DNA from: Micromonospora coxensis
GTDB lineage: Bacteria; Actinomycetota; Actinomycetes; Mycobacteriales; Micromonosporaceae
Direction of reading: 5' to 3'
DNA: 64,000 nt
Assembly (NCBI RefSeq): GCF_900090295.1
Contig: NZ_LT607753.1
Location: 2,790,001 to 2,854,000, forward strand
Part shown: positions 1-15,731 of the stretch, in pieces
Layout: every line of letters starts with the position of its first letter
How positions within the stretch are numbered: the first letter of the stretch is position 1
The notes under the pieces: model-generated
Database searches by the model: none
Told to the model about the DNA's origin: nothing
Seen by the model: the letters and a program-made list of their open reading frames with translations, nothing else
Translations under genes and position numbers: made by a program

Positions 1-638
1 CGCCACTCGGCGGCCGAGTCGGCGAGGTCGGCCGGGATCTCCTCGACCGCGTAGTCCTCACCCTTCTGGGTCTCGCCGCGCCAGGTGAGGGCACGCATCT
101 CGACCAGGTCGACGACGCCGATGAAGTCGGACTCGTTGCCGATCGGGATCTGCAGCACCAGCGGGGTGGCGTTCAGCCGGTCGATCATCATCTGCACGCA
201 GCGGAAGAAGTCGGCACCGGTCCGGTCCAGCTTGTTGACGAAGCACATCCGCGGGACGTTGTACTTGTCGGCCTGACGCCAGACGTTCTCCGTCTGCGGC
301 TCCACGCCGGCGACACCGTCGTAGACCGCGACCGCACCGTCCAGAACCCGCAGCGACCGCTCGACCTCGACCGTGAAGTCGACGTGGCCGGGCGTGTCGA
401 TGATCTGGATCGTGTGGCCCTTCCACTCACACTTGGTGGCAGCGGAGGTGATGGTGATACCACGCTCCTGCTCCTGCTCCATCCAGTCCATGACGGCAGC
501 GCCCTCGTGGACCTCACCGATCTTGTACGTGATACCGGTGTAGAACAGGATCCGCTCGGTGGTAGTGGTCTTACCGGCATCGATGTGCGCCATGATGCCG
601 ATGTTGCGTACGTTGGCGAGCGCGTCTGCGGCGGCCAC
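1..638 (-). CDS. fusA: Elongation factor G, N-terminal part (cut by window edge)
   Basis: This is the first ~212 residues of EF-G, the GTPase that drives ribosome translocation. The G1 loop [15 protein letters not shown], switch sequences around [18 protein letters not shown] and [10 protein letters not shown] are all visible. The GTG start at 638 is preceded by AGGGA five bases upstream and gives [20 protein letters not shown], a normal N-terminus. A longer reading on the same strand ending at 643 is out of frame and is a shadow. fusA follows rpsG with about 75 bp between them, as in the str operon. The C-terminal two-thirds lies outside the window. Confidence 0.97.
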   Translation of the reverse strand, partial: MAAADALANVRNIGIMAHIDAGKTTTTERILFYTGITYKIGEVHEGAAVMDWMEQEQERGITITSAATKCEWKGHTIQIIDTPGHVDFTVEVERSLRVLDGAVAVYDGVAGVEPQTENVWRQADKYNVPRMCFVNKLDRTGADFFRCVQMMIDRLNATPLVLQIPIGNESDFIGVVDLVEMRALTWRGETQKGEDYAVEEIPADLADSAAEW

Positions 639-678
639 TTCAATCCCTACTTATCGTCGTCTCGACACAACTGGTGGC

Positions 679-706
679 GGTTCCGGCGCCCTGCGGCGCC
701 GGAACC
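679..706 (-). terminator. GC hairpin between rpsG and fusA
   Basis: A perfect 12-bp inverted repeat (ggttccggcgcc / ggcgccggaacc) with a 4-nt loop sits just after the rpsG stop and before the fusA ribosome site. No U-tract follows. It could be a partial terminator or a processing/stability hairpin that sets different rpsG and fusA levels. The structure is certain, the role is inferred. Confidence 0.45.
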
Positions 707-712
707 CAGGTG

Positions 713-1183
713 TTACCAGCGGTAGTGCGCGAAGGCCTTGTTGGACTCGGCCATCTTGTGCGTGTCCTCGCGCCGCTTGACGGCGGCACCCAGACCGTTG
801 CTCGCGTCCAGCAGCTCGTTCATCAGCCGCTCGACCATGGTCTTCTCGCGCCGGGCGCGGGAGTAGCTGACCAGCCAGCGCAGACCGAGGGTGGTCGCCC
901 GGGCGGGACGGACCTCGACCGGCACCTGGTAGGTGGCGCCACCGACGCGGCGGCTGCGCACCTCGAGGGTCGGCTTGACGTTGTCCATCGCGCGCTTGAG
1001 CGTCACGACCGGGTCGGTGCCGGTCTTCTCGCGGCAGCCCTCGAGGGCCGCGTACACGATGCGCTCGGCGAGCTGGCGCTTGCCGCGCAGCAGGATCTTG
1101 TTCACCAGCTGGGTGACCAGCGGCGAGTTGTACACCGGGTCAGCGACCAGCGGCTTCCGCGGAGCGGGCCCCTTACGCGGCAT
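713..1183 (-). CDS. rpsG: 30S ribosomal protein S7
   Basis: The 156-aa product starts [18 protein letters not shown] and has full family length. S7 binds the 3' major domain of 16S rRNA and nucleates assembly of the small-subunit head. The signature region [23 protein letters not shown] is present. The ATG at 1183 is chosen because GGAG lies upstream and the N-terminus matches other S7 proteins. The frame is open another 20 codons upstream, but that part overlaps rpsL and is very basic and unlike S7. Only one base separates the rpsL stop from this start, so the two are probably translationally coupled. Confidence 0.98.
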   Translation of the reverse strand: MPRKGPAPRKPLVADPVYNSPLVTQLVNKILLRGKRQLAERIVYAALEGCREKTGTDPVVTLKRAMDNVKPTLEVRSRRVGGATYQVPVEVRPARATTLGLRWLVSYSRARREKTMVERLMNELLDASNGLGAAVKRREDTHKMAESNKAFAHYRW

Positions 1184-1184
1184 G

Positions 1185-1559
1185 TCAGCTCTTCTCCTTC
1201 TTCGCGCCGTAACGGCTGCGCGCCTGCTTGCGGTTGCGGACACCCTGGGTGTCCAGCGAACCGCGGACGATCTTGTAACGCACGCCGGGGAGGTCCTTCA
1301 CACGACCGCCGCGGACGAGCACGATCGAGTGCTCCTGCAGGTTGTGACCGACGCCCGGGATGTAGGCGGTCACCTCGATCTGGCTGCTGAGCTTGACACG
1401 CGCGACCTTGCGGAGCGCTGAGTTCGGCTTCTTGGGGGTGGTGGTGTACACGCGGGTGCACACACCGCGCCGCTGAGGGGAACCCTTCAGCGCCGGGGTC
1501 TTGGTCTTGGTCGTCTTGGCCTGGCGGCCCTTTCGGACCAGCTGCTGGATGGTGGGCAC
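1185..1559 (-). CDS. rpsL: 30S ribosomal protein S12
   Basis: The 124-aa S12 protein is a decoding-centre component. [12 protein letters not shown] opens the protein. The two streptomycin-related loops, [17 protein letters not shown] and [17 protein letters not shown], keep the wild-type lysines, so no streptomycin-resistance substitution is seen at the classical positions. The start is GTG with GGAGCGGAGAA upstream. It is the first gene of the str operon and has a roughly 300-nt leader if the promoter at 1866-1894 is the main one. Confidence 0.98.
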   Translation of the reverse strand: MPTIQQLVRKGRQAKTTKTKTPALKGSPQRRGVCTRVYTTTPKKPNSALRKVARVKLSSQIEVTAYIPGVGHNLQEHSIVLVRGGRVKDLPGVRYKIVRGSLDTQGVRNRKQARSRYGAKKEKS

Positions 1560-2031
1560 CGGGTTTCTCCGCTCCCTTCGGCCGCTGCGAGGCGACCGCG
1601 CCGTCTGCTCGTCAGCCGCCCGTGATGGACGGCTCTCCTACATTCCAACCAGGGCCGCCTCACGGAGGTCCCAGCACCCGCGGTCGGGCGTGTCGCCCAG
1701 ATCACGGTCCGGTGCCGTCGCTCGCGCGTGCCACCGGATGTGTTCACCGGCGCACGGCGGACCGCGTGCCGGCTCTTCGACTGTGTCGTGCCACCGCCTG
1801 ATCGCCGGACGGACCGGATCCCGCGCACGCACGAACTGCCCGGGCAGGCCCGGGCACAAGGGGAAAGAGTACCTACCACAGCCTCGCAGGTCAAAACGGA
1901 ATGGTCCGGCGGATCTCAGATCCCGCCGGTCGCCCCGCCCGTCGTGCCTGCTCACCCGTGATGGGCACCTATGCACTCAAGTGTACCGGCTACCCCCGGA
2001 GGCGGCCCGTCGGGCCCCGTCGGGGACGCCG
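1560..2031. other. Intergenic region upstream of rpsL
   Basis: About 470 bp separate the rpsL start from the end of the next minus-strand gene. I find no credible gene here; the open frames are GC-driven shadows. It holds the rpsL promoter and a long untranslated leader. Confidence 0.6.
1866..1894 (-). promoter_or_regulatory. Probable sigma-70-type promoter of rpsL
   Basis: On the minus strand TTGACC and TACTCT are separated by exactly 17 bp. The -10 fits the actinobacterial TAnnnT consensus and the -35 matches TTGAC. Transcription would start near 1859 and give a leader of about 300 nt before rpsL. Confidence 0.6.
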
Positions 2032-3300
2032 TCAGGCGAACTGGAGCAGCAGCGCCAGCCCCAGGCCCAGCAGGCTGAGCAGCAGCCCCACCGCGCCGCA
2101 GCTGATCCCCGCGACGGCGATCCCGCTGCCGGTGAACCGGACGGCCGGTGGCGGCGCCGCCCGGCGGATCTGCCGGCGGGCGAGCAGGCCGGCGACGATC
2201 GCCGCGGCCCCGGCCAGCGAGCCGGGCACGGTGAACGCCCCGGCGGCCCAGGCGCCACCCAACCGCGCTCCCCCGACCCCGAAGCAGATCACCACCAGGG
2301 AGACCAGAATCGACCCGATGCCGGCGACCAGCGAGCCGACCGCCGGGCCGGAGGTGACCGCCGGCACGTCGAGGTGGACCACGCCGAACGGCGTGCCGGG
2401 GACCGCATCGACCCGCTTCGGCGGCCGCGGCGCCTCCTGCGGCGGCGGAGGCAGCGGCGCCGGGCCGGGCGACGACGCCGCCGGCCACGCGCCCGGCGGG
2501 CTCCCCCCGAGGTACGCCCCCGGCTGCCCGCCCGACTGCCCCGGGTACGCCCCGGACGAGCCGTCCGGCTGCCCCGGGTACGCCGCAGGCAGGCCGGCCG
2601 GCTGGCCGGGGTACGCCCCCGGCTGCCCGCCCGACTGCCCCGGGTACGCCCCGGACGAGCCGCCCGGCTGCCCCGGGTACGTCCCGGACGGGCCGGCCGA
2701 CTGGCCGGGGTGCGCTGCGGACGGGCCGCCCGGGGAGGCCGGCCGGTACGGGTCCGACGGGAACGGCGGCGGGGCGTACCCGATGGGGGCGGCTTCCGGC
2801 GGCGTGCCGGCGCCGCCGTCGGACGGGCCCCGGGCCGACCAGGGCGACCCGCCGCCTGCCTGCCAGGGCGACACCGGCCCGGAGCCCGACGACCCGGCTC
2901 CGGGTTGGCCCGGCCCTGGCGACACGGGTCCGGGCTGCCCCGACCCCGGCGACACGGAGTCAGGTGACACGGAACCGGGCTGCGCCGCCCCGGACGACAC
3001 GGAACCGGGTGAGACGGGACCGGGTGAGACGGGACCGGGCTGCGCCCACTCGGACGGCACGGGTGCGGACGGCACCGGATTCGGCGACCCGGGGGCCGGC
3101 GGAAGCGGCGCGGCGGAGCCTGGCGCGGCCGGCGGCGCGGGAGCCGGCGGGGTCGGCGGCACGGGGGCCGGCGAAACAGGCGCGGCCGGCGGCACGGGGG
3201 CCGGCGGGGTCGGCCAGGCAGCACCGGGCGCGCCGGGCTCCGGGGACCCCACGGGCCGGTCGCCGGGGTCGGCTCCCGACGGCGACGCCGGTTCCGTCAC
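2032..3300 (-). CDS. Proline-rich YPGQ-repeat membrane protein
   Basis: The 422-aa protein has a disordered Pro/Gly/Ser/Ala-rich N-terminal part (about residues 1-300) followed by four hydrophobic segments (starting with VGSLVAGIGSILVSLVVICF and ending LLLSLLGLGLALLLQ). The N-terminal half holds AYPGQ-type repeats, with a 99-bp unit duplicated in the DNA. The GTG start at 3300 has AGGAGG six bases upstream, which decides it. Such Pro-rich N-termini fused to small membrane domains are common in actinomycetes and usually lack an assigned role. I do not assign a function. The gene sits between rpsL and a small membrane protein downstream of rpoC. Confidence 0.8.
   Translation of the reverse strand: MTEPASPSGADPGDRPVGSPEPGAPGAAWPTPPAPVPPAAPVSPAPVPPTPPAPAPPAAPGSAAPLPPAPGSPNPVPSAPVPSEWAQPGPVSPGPVSPGSVSSGAAQPGSVSPDSVSPGSGQPGPVSPGPGQPGAGSSGSGPVSPWQAGGGSPWSARGPSDGGAGTPPEAAPIGYAPPPFPSDPYRPASPGGPSAAHPGQSAGPSGTYPGQPGGSSGAYPGQSGGQPGAYPGQPAGLPAAYPGQPDGSSGAYPGQSGGQPGAYLGGSPPGAWPAASSPGPAPLPPPPQEAPRPPKRVDAVPGTPFGVVHLDVPAVTSGPAVGSLVAGIGSILVSLVVICFGVGGARLGGAWAAGAFTVPGSLAGAAAIVAGLLARRQIRRAAPPPAVRFTGSGIAVAGISCGAVGLLLSLLGLGLALLLQFA
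2512..2708. repeat. 99-bp tandem coding repeat (33-aa YPGQ unit)
   Basis: The sequence starting gtacgcccccggctgcccgc at 2512 recurs at 2611, a period of 99 bp or 33 codons, with only a few substitutions. Each unit is made of three ~11-residue AYPGQ blocks. The period is a multiple of three, so copy-number change would keep the frame. Confidence 0.75.
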
Positions 3301-3407
3301 GTGGTCCTCCTGTCGAGAGAGTCAGGTCCACCGCCGCGCGACGGACACCGGCCAGGCTACCGCCGGCGTGCACGGCCGGTGGGGGCCGCGAGCGGTCGTC
3401 ACCGGGA

Positions 3408-3788
3408 TCAGTCGACGTTCGAGTTGAAGTCCTGACCGAAGGGGGCCTCGGCGTAGCGGACCACCCCGATCACCACAAGCGTCACCACCGCCACCGCGAC
3501 CAGCGCCAGCCCCGTCCAGGCCAGCCGCTCACCGCGTCGCAGCCAGGCGGCGCCGGTGAGGTACCCGCCGGAGGCGTACGCCTCGCGGCGGGCCTGCCGG
3601 GCGAGCTGGAGCGCGACCGTCGCCGGCACCACGCCGCCGACGAACAGCCCGGTCAACGCCGCGATCAGGCCCAGGGCGAAGACGGCGCGCGCCTTCGAGG
3701 CGGGCGCCGGGTCGGGGTCGAGCGGGTGGCGTGGCGGCTGGTGCGCCACGGGCAGTTGCCCGGGAGCGGTCGTCATGCCGTCCATCAT
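3408..3788 (-). CDS. Small membrane protein with two transmembrane helices
   Basis: The product is about 126 aa. It has a short Pro-rich N-terminus (TTAPGQLPVAHQPPRHP) and two hydrophobic helices, AVFALGLIAALTGLFVGGVV and a second around LAWTGLALVAVAVVTLVVIG. These flank a cytoplasmic-looking segment with ARQARREAYASGG. The start at 3788 (ATG ATG GAC) follows a GGGGTGGG stretch. The alternative ATG at 3776 gives MTTAPGQ and is equally plausible. It resembles the many uncharacterised DUF4190-like proteins of actinomycetes. Function is unknown. It is not obviously co-transcribed with rpoC, because a terminator hairpin lies between them. Confidence 0.7.
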   Translation of the reverse strand: MMDGMTTAPGQLPVAHQPPRHPLDPDPAPASKARAVFALGLIAALTGLFVGGVVPATVALQLARQARREAYASGGYLTGAAWLRRGERLAWTGLALVAVAVVTLVVIGVVRYAEAPFGQDFNSNVD

Positions 3789-3838
3789 GCCCGCACCCAC
3801 CCCACCCCGGGCGGGTCCGTCGACGACCCGGGACGCGA

Positions 3839-3869
3839 CGAGGCCCCCGGCGGGGTGCCGGGGGCCTCG
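3839..3869 (-). terminator. Terminator hairpin after rpoC
   Basis: A perfect 13-bp stem (cgaggcccccggc / gccgggggcctcg) with a 5-nt loop lies 12 nt downstream of the rpoC stop. There is no U-tract, which is usual for actinomycete terminators. Confidence 0.7.
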
Positions 3870-3881
3870 TCGGCGCACTGC

Positions 3882-7769
<3,888 letters not shown>

Positions 7770-7850
7770 TATGTCCCCTATGTCGTCGTCTGTACTGCTT
7801 AGCTAGTGGGTGGGGTCGGGAGCCGGCGAGCCGGCCCCCGACCACTCACC

Positions 7851-11282
<3,432 letters not shown>

Positions 11283-11409
11283 GATGCGTCCTTCCGAGGA
11301 CCGGTGCTGCAGAACGGCTGGTACGCGTGCACTCCAATGACCCCACCGGAAATATCCACAAACGGACATTTCCGAGCAGGGGTCAATTCGGAAGGCAGCG
11401 CAAACTAGC

Positions 11410-11438
11410 AGTGTAGCCGAGAGGCTAACCGCTGTCCA
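11410..11438 (-). promoter_or_regulatory. Probable sigma-70-type promoter of rpoBC
   Basis: On the minus strand TGGACA and TACACT are separated by 17 bp. Transcription would begin near 11403, leaving a ~120-nt leader to the TTG start of rpoB. Confidence 0.65.
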
Positions 11439-11759
11439 GCCCATCCCGCAGGTCGTCGCGGAACGTGCCTCGGGACCTCTGGATCCGGGTCTCCGGGCCG
11501 CTCGGAACGCGTCGTTCCTGCCGGGCCGCTCGGGTGTCGCGGCGGGTGGTGCTGCCGCTGCCATTACCCAAGAGGTGGCCGTCGCAAGCGCGGAAGGTCT
11601 TGCTGGTGTCAGCGTGCCTGGGAGGCCGGTGCCGCGTCAAGGGCCGGCCGGGGTCGCCGTCGTCTTTCCCACCGACGGACTACCGTCGCACGCCGCCCCG
11701 GTGCCGTACGCCCGGCGCTGGACGCCCTGCTCACGCCGCTGCCGCCGGAGTCCACCAAC

Positions 11760-11801
11760 CACAGCGGGCGGCGACCCGTTCCCGGATCACCGCCCGCTGT
11801 G
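11760..11801 (-). terminator. Terminator or attenuator hairpin after rplL
   Basis: A perfect 12-bp stem (cacagcgggcgg / ccgcccgctgtg) with an 18-nt loop lies about 65 nt beyond the rplL stop. It has no U-tract. It could end rplJL transcripts or let a fraction continue into rpoBC. Confidence 0.6.
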
Positions 11802-11865
11802 ACGCGATGTGCCCCGGCTCACGTGAGCCGGACGCGCGCCAGGTCGACCAGAGGCCGACCTCAGG

Positions 11866-12249
11866 TCACTTGAGGGTGACCTTGGCGCCCTCGCCCTCGA
11901 GCTTGGCCTTCGCCTTGTCGGCGGTCTCCTTGTTGACCTTCTCCAGGATGGCCTTCGGAGCGCCCTCGACGACGTCCTTGGCCTCCTTGAGGCCCAGGCC
12001 GGTCAGCTCACGCACGACCTTGATGACCTGGATCTTCTTGCCACCGTCGCTCTCGAGGACGACGTCGAACTCGTCCTTCTCCGGCTCGGCCTCGGCGGGG
12101 GCGGCAGCGCCACCGGCAGCGGCGACCGCGACCGGGGCGGCAGCGGTGACCTCGAAGGTCTCCTCGAACTGCTTCACGAACTCGGAGAGCTCGATCAGCG
12201 TCATCTCCTTGAACGCGTCGAGCAGCTCGTCAGTGCTGAGCTTCGCCAT
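11866..12249 (-). CDS. rplL: 50S ribosomal protein L7/L12
   Basis: The 127-aa stalk protein has an N-terminal dimerisation helix region ([22 protein letters not shown]), an Ala-rich hinge (about 36-55) and the C-terminal factor-binding domain with [18 protein letters not shown]. It recruits translation GTPases to the ribosome. The ATG start and length are standard. It lies 54 bp after rplJ, with which it forms the L10(L12)n complex. Confidence 0.98.
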   Translation of the reverse strand: MAKLSTDELLDAFKEMTLIELSEFVKQFEETFEVTAAAPVAVAAAGGAAAPAEAEPEKDEFDVVLESDGGKKIQVIKVVRELTGLGLKEAKDVVEGAPKAILEKVNKETADKAKAKLEGEGAKVTLK

Positions 12250-12303
12250 GTCTGGCGTCCTTTCTCAAAGTGGAAACTAAGAACGTGGGTGCGCCGGGTG
12301 GCC

Positions 12304-12849
12304 TCAGGCCGCCTCGGCGCCCTCCTTCTCGCGCTTGTCCTGCAGGGCAGCCGCCAGACGGGCGGTCTTGGAGAGCGGCGCCTGGAACAGGGCCGCGGCC
12401 TTGCTCAGGTTGCCCTTCATCGCGCCGGCCAGCTTGGCCAGCAGCACCTCACGGGACTCCAGGTCGGCGAGCTTCGTGACCTCGGCCGCGGAAATGGCCT
12501 TGCCCTCGAAGACACCGCCCTTGATGACGAGCTTCGGGTTGGCCTTCGCGAAGTCGCGAAGCCCCTTCGCCGCCTCGACGACGTCGCCCGAAACGAAAGT
12601 CAGCGCGGTAGGACCGGAGAACAGCTCGTCGAGGCCGGAGATCCCCGCGTCGGCCGCAGCACGCTTGGCCAGCGTGTTCTTGGCGACGGTGTAGGTGGTC
12701 TCCTTGCCGAGCGAGCGCCGCAGCTGGGTGAGCTGGGAAACCGTCAGACCACGGTACTCGGTGAGCACCGCAGCGCCCGCGTTGCGGAAGCTCTCGGTCA
12801 GCTCAGCGACGGCCGTGGCCTTGTCGGCCCGGATCGGCTTGTCCGCCAT
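12304..12849 (-). CDS. rplJ: 50S ribosomal protein L10
   Basis: The 181-aa protein anchors L7/L12 dimers to 23S rRNA. The N-terminal rRNA-binding domain contains [17 protein letters not shown] and [10 protein letters not shown]. The C-terminal helix that binds L12 dimers ends the protein, near residues 140-180. GAGAGGAGGGAC precedes the ATG. The untranslated leader upstream carries an L10-type regulatory structure, so autogenous control by L10-L12 is likely. Confidence 0.98.
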   Translation of the reverse strand: MADKPIRADKATAVAELTESFRNAGAAVLTEYRGLTVSQLTQLRRSLGKETTYTVAKNTLAKRAAADAGISGLDELFSGPTALTFVSGDVVEAAKGLRDFAKANPKLVIKGGVFEGKAISAAEVTKLADLESREVLLAKLAGAMKGNLSKAAALFQAPLSKTARLAAALQDKREKEGAEAA

Positions 12850-12929
12850 GTCCCTCCTCTCTCGTTACTCGGAGCTGGTCGCCGTCGTGGGACCGGTCGG
12901 TCCTGGACGGCGGCGTAGGCATCACGACA

Positions 12930-13052
12930 ACGAAAAAGCCCCGGCGCAGGGCGCACGGGGCGAGGGCCGGCACGATCACCATGGTCGGCGGACCACGGGA
13001 GGAGCCGAGTTACGCTTGCCGCCCTGCGCGGGTCGCCCGTCATCGCGGGACC
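12930..13052 (-). ncRNA. Ribosomal protein L10 leader (cis-regulatory RNA)
   Basis: The rplJ leader contains two perfectly complementary 10-mers (13020-13029 and 12944-12953, gcgcagggcg on one arm) that close a long stem. The 3' arm overlaps a GC-rich segment followed by CTTTTTC, giving a terminator-like end. This matches the general plan of L10 leaders, in which L10-L12 binding to the RNA controls rplJL. The pairing is seen. Assignment to the L10 leader family is from context and was not tested with a covariance model. Confidence 0.65.
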
Positions 13053-13106
13053 TTCGACCGTGCCGGGGCACGGTGACCAGCGGTCTCTGGGTGGAACTTC
13101 GCCACT

Positions 13107-13135
13107 AGGTTACGCGACGCGACCGTGAGCACCAA
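13107..13135 (-). promoter_or_regulatory. Probable promoter of rplJ-rplL
   Basis: On the minus strand TTGGTG and TAACCT are 17 bp apart. The -10 fits TAnnnT. The predicted start near 13100 would give a ~250-nt leader that includes the L10 leader RNA. Confidence 0.6.
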
Positions 13136-13505
13136 ATCGCCCCCACGTGCGCCCGCTCACGCCCCCACTCCCCCACCCCACCCCGCTACCGCCTCACTCG
13201 CCTCACCGCCCCGCCTCACTCGCCTCACCGTCCCGCCTCACCGCCACACCCGCCTCACCGCCTCGCCCCAGCCCGGGAGCGGCCGGGGAGCGGCCGGGGA
13301 GCGGCCGGGGACCGCGCAGTTTCACGGAAAGAGTGCTTATTCCGCCTGCCATAGCCACTCTTTCCGTGAAACTGCGCGGCGGCTCGGAGAGAGGGGACGG
13401 GCGTCTGCGCGCGTCGGAGGAGGTGGCGGCGCCAAGGCGCGTCGGGGATGTACGGGAGGCGGGGCGTGGTGGGCGGTGTGGCTCACCTGCGGCGGACAGA
13501 CGGGA
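13136..13505. other. Repeat-rich noncoding region between rplA and rplJ
   Basis: About 370 bp without a supportable gene. The left part is a low-complexity run of cgcctcac/ccgcc motifs (about 13150-13270). It is followed by three tandem copies of gcggccgggga-type units (about 13280-13311) and a long perfect inverted repeat (13312-13379). Open frames here are of poor quality. Confidence 0.6.
13312..13379. repeat. 24-bp perfect inverted repeat
   Basis: The left arm 13312-13335 (ccgcgcagtttcacggaa continuing to agagtg) is the exact reverse complement of the right arm 13356-13379. The 20-nt loop allows four further pairs beyond one mismatch. The arms are less GC-rich than the surroundings. It lies ~170 bp past rplA, beyond that gene's own terminator, and looks like a REP-type element rather than a simple terminator. 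Confidence 0.85.
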
Positions 13506-13536
13506 AGGGGCCCCGCCACAGTGTGGCGGGGCCCCT
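13506..13536 (-). terminator. Terminator hairpin after rplA
   Basis: A near-perfect palindrome (aggggccccgcc ... ggcggggcccct) begins 17 nt after the rplA stop. The stem is at least 12 bp with a short loop and no U-tract. Confidence 0.75.
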
Positions 13537-13552
13537 GTCACTCAGGTCGTGC

Positions 13553-14269
13553 TCAGCCCTCGGCGCCGGCTTCCTGCAGGTTCTTGACCAGCTTCGGGTC
13601 GACCGGGACGCCCGGGCCCATGGTGGTGGTCAGGGTGACCTTCTTGAGGTACGTGCCCTTGGCCGCGGACGGCTTGGCCCGCAGCACCTCGTCGAGGACG
13701 GCGGCGTAGTTGTCGATCAGCTGGGTCTCGGAGAACGAGGCCTTGCCGATGATCAGGTGCAGGTTCGAGTGCTTGTCCACCCGGAAGGTGATCTTGCCGC
13801 CCTTGATGTCCGAGACGGCCTTGGTGACGTCCATGGTCACCGTGCCCGTCTTCGGGTTCGGCATCAGGCCGCGCGGGCCCAGGATCCGCGCGATCCGGCC
13901 GATCTTGGCCATCTGGTCCGGGGTGGCGATCGCGGCGTCGAAGTCCAGCCAGCCGCCCTGGATCCGGGCGACGAGCTCGTCCGTGCCCACCTCGTCCGCA
14001 CCGGCGGCGGCGGCCTCCTCGGCCTTCGCGCCGGCGGCGAACACGATCACGCGGGCGGTCTTACCGGTGCCGTGCGGCAGGTTGACCGTGCCGCGGACCA
14101 TCTGGTCCGCCTTGCGGGGGTCGACGCCGAGGCGCATCGCGACCTCGACCGTGGCGTCGAACTTGACGTTGGTGGTCTCCTTGGCCAGCTTGACGGCCTC
14201 GGCGGGGGTGTAGAGCTTCGAGCGGTCGATGACGTCCGCGGCCTTGCGGTAGCTCTTGCTGCGCTGCAT
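13553..14269 (-). CDS. rplA: 50S ribosomal protein L1
   Basis: The 238-aa L1 protein binds 23S rRNA at the E-site stalk and, in many bacteria, its own mRNA as a repressor. The family signature around [21 protein letters not shown] is intact. [17 protein letters not shown] is a standard N-terminus. It follows rplK by 83 bp, is in the same transcript, and is ended by the hairpin at 13506-13536. Confidence 0.98.
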   Translation of the reverse strand: MQRSKSYRKAADVIDRSKLYTPAEAVKLAKETTNVKFDATVEVAMRLGVDPRKADQMVRGTVNLPHGTGKTARVIVFAAGAKAEEAAAAGADEVGTDELVARIQGGWLDFDAAIATPDQMAKIGRIARILGPRGLMPNPKTGTVTMDVTKAVSDIKGGKITFRVDKHSNLHLIIGKASFSETQLIDNYAAVLDEVLRAKPSAAKGTYLKKVTLTTTMGPGVPVDPKLVKNLQEAGAEG

Positions 14270-14352
14270 TTCTCGTTACTCCTGTGGTCTATGGCGGGCC
14301 GCGGCGTCCGCGCGCCCTCCCACGAACTGATCGGGTGAAGCGGTGACCGAGG

Positions 14353-14784
14353 TCAGTCGGCGACGGTCAGGCCCATCGACCGGGCGGTGCCGGCGATGAT
14401 CTTCTCGGCCTGGTCGATGTCGTTGGCGTTGAGGTCGGCCATCTTCTTCTCGGCGATCTCACGCAGCTGGGCGCGGGTCACGGAGCCCACCTTCTCCTTG
14501 TGCGGGACGCCCGAGCCCTTCTGCACGCCGGCGGCCTTGATCAGCAGCCGGGCGGCGGGCGGGGTCTTCAGCACGAAGGTGAAGGACCGGTCCTCGTACA
14601 CGCTGATCTCGGCGGGGACGATGTCGCCCCGCTGGGACTCGGTCTGCGCGTTGTAGGACTTGCAGAACTCCATGATGTTCACGCCGTGCTGGCCGAGCGC
14701 GGGGCCGACCGGCGGCGCCGGCGTGGCCTGGCCCGCCGGCAGCTGAAGCGTGAACGTCTTGACGAGCTTCTTCTTCGGAGGCAT
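14353..14784 (-). CDS. rplK: 50S ribosomal protein L11
   Basis: The 143-aa protein forms the GTPase-associated centre with 23S rRNA. The Pro-rich N-terminal hinge [19 protein letters not shown], the thiostrepton-contact region, is intact. The C-terminal rRNA-binding domain holds [18 protein letters not shown]. The ATG at 14784 gives [19 protein letters not shown] TAnnnT-type -10 (TACCCT at 14867-14872, minus) lies upstream without a clear -35, so a separate rplK promoter is only possible. Confidence 0.98.
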   Translation of the reverse strand: MPPKKKLVKTFTLQLPAGQATPAPPVGPALGQHGVNIMEFCKSYNAQTESQRGDIVPAEISVYEDRSFTFVLKTPPAARLLIKAAGVQKGSGVPHKEKVGSVTRAQLREIAEKKMADLNANDIDQAEKIIAGTARSMGLTVAD

Positions 14785-14970
14785 GTCTCTTCCTGGGGCT
14801 TGGAACTGGGATTTTCACCGGCCGCGGGCGCGCACGGTCAGCGCGGTGCGACAACGGCGACGTTCTAGGGTAGCGCAGCCCTTCGCCGGCCCGTCCGCCG
14901 AGGTCCGTCACGGAGGCCGGAAGCACGGACGCCGACGGCGGGCCGCTGCCCACCGCCGGCGTCCGGTGCG

Positions 14971-15693
14971 TCAGATCTTGGCGACCTGGTTGAAGTTCAG
15001 CTCGACCGGGGTCTCCCGGCCGAAGATCGACACCAGCACCTTGAGCTTCTGCTGGTCGGCGTTGATCTCGCTGATCGTCGCCGGCAGCGAGGCGAACGCG
15101 CCGTCGGTGACGGTGACCGAGTCGCCGACCTCGAAGTCGAGAACCTTGACCTCGGGCTTGGCCTTCTTCTGCTCGGTCTCCACCGCCGGGGCCAGCCACT
15201 TCAGCACCTCGTCGAGGCTGAGCGGCGCCGGACGGTCGGCCCGGTCCGTCGCGCCGACGAAGCCGGTGACGCCCGGGGTGTTGCGCACGCAGGAGTACGA
15301 CTCGGCGGTCAGCTCCATCCGGACCAGGATGTAGCCGGGGAAGACCTTGGCCTGAACCTGCGACCGCTTGCCGTTCTTGACCTCGACCTCTTCCCGGGTC
15401 GGCACCTCGACCTGGTAGATGTAGTCCTCCATGTCGAGGGACGTGATCCGGGTCTCGAGGTTGGTCTTGACCTTGTTCTCGTAGCCGGCGTACGAGTGCA
15501 CCACGTACCAGTCGCCCGGGGCGTAGCGCAGCTTCTGGCGCAGCTCGGCGACCGGGTCGTAGTCCTCGTCCGGGGCGGGCTCGGTGGTCGGGAATTCCGG
15601 CTCGCTGGCGGCCTCGACCGACTCGTCACTGGCCGCCGTCGCCACCGTGGACTGCTCGTCCGTGGTCTCGGCGGTCTCGTCGTACTCAGGCAC
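14971..15693 (-). CDS. nusG: Transcription termination/antitermination factor NusG
   Basis: The 240-aa protein has an acidic, disordered N-terminal extension (about residues 1-50), usual in actinobacterial NusG. It is followed by the NGN domain ([20 protein letters not shown] through FPGYILVRM) and a C-terminal KOW domain ([19 protein letters not shown]). It links RNA polymerase to Rho and to the ribosome. The GTG start at 15693 has GGAAG upstream. It lies 38 bp after secE and upstream of rplK, the conserved order. Confidence 0.97.
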   Translation of the reverse strand: MPEYDETAETTDEQSTVATAASDESVEAASEPEFPTTEPAPDEDYDPVAELRQKLRYAPGDWYVVHSYAGYENKVKTNLETRITSLDMEDYIYQVEVPTREEVEVKNGKRSQVQAKVFPGYILVRMELTAESYSCVRNTPGVTGFVGATDRADRPAPLSLDEVLKWLAPAVETEQKKAKPEVKVLDFEVGDSVTVTDGAFASLPATISEINADQQKLKVLVSIFGRETPVELNFNQVAKI

Positions 15694-15731
15694 GCTTGCT
15701 CACTTCCGTCACTATCGGCTCAGTCGGCCGG

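Larger units (their letters stand above)
11283..11865. other. Intergenic region rplL-rpoB
   Basis: About 580 bp without a credible gene. It carries a terminator-type hairpin behind rplL (11760-11801) and an rpoB promoter (11410-11438). The spacing separates rplJL from rpoBC transcriptionally. Confidence 0.65.

Noticed and set aside
2500..2720. Regularly spaced repeats resembling a CRISPR array
   Set aside because: The repeats are in frame, have a 99-bp period and encode YPGQ units of a membrane protein. There are no unique spacers and no cas genes.
13150..13311. Short cgcctcac repeats as a possible CRISPR or origin iteron array
   Set aside because: Units are degenerate and very short, with no spacer structure and no replication gene nearby.
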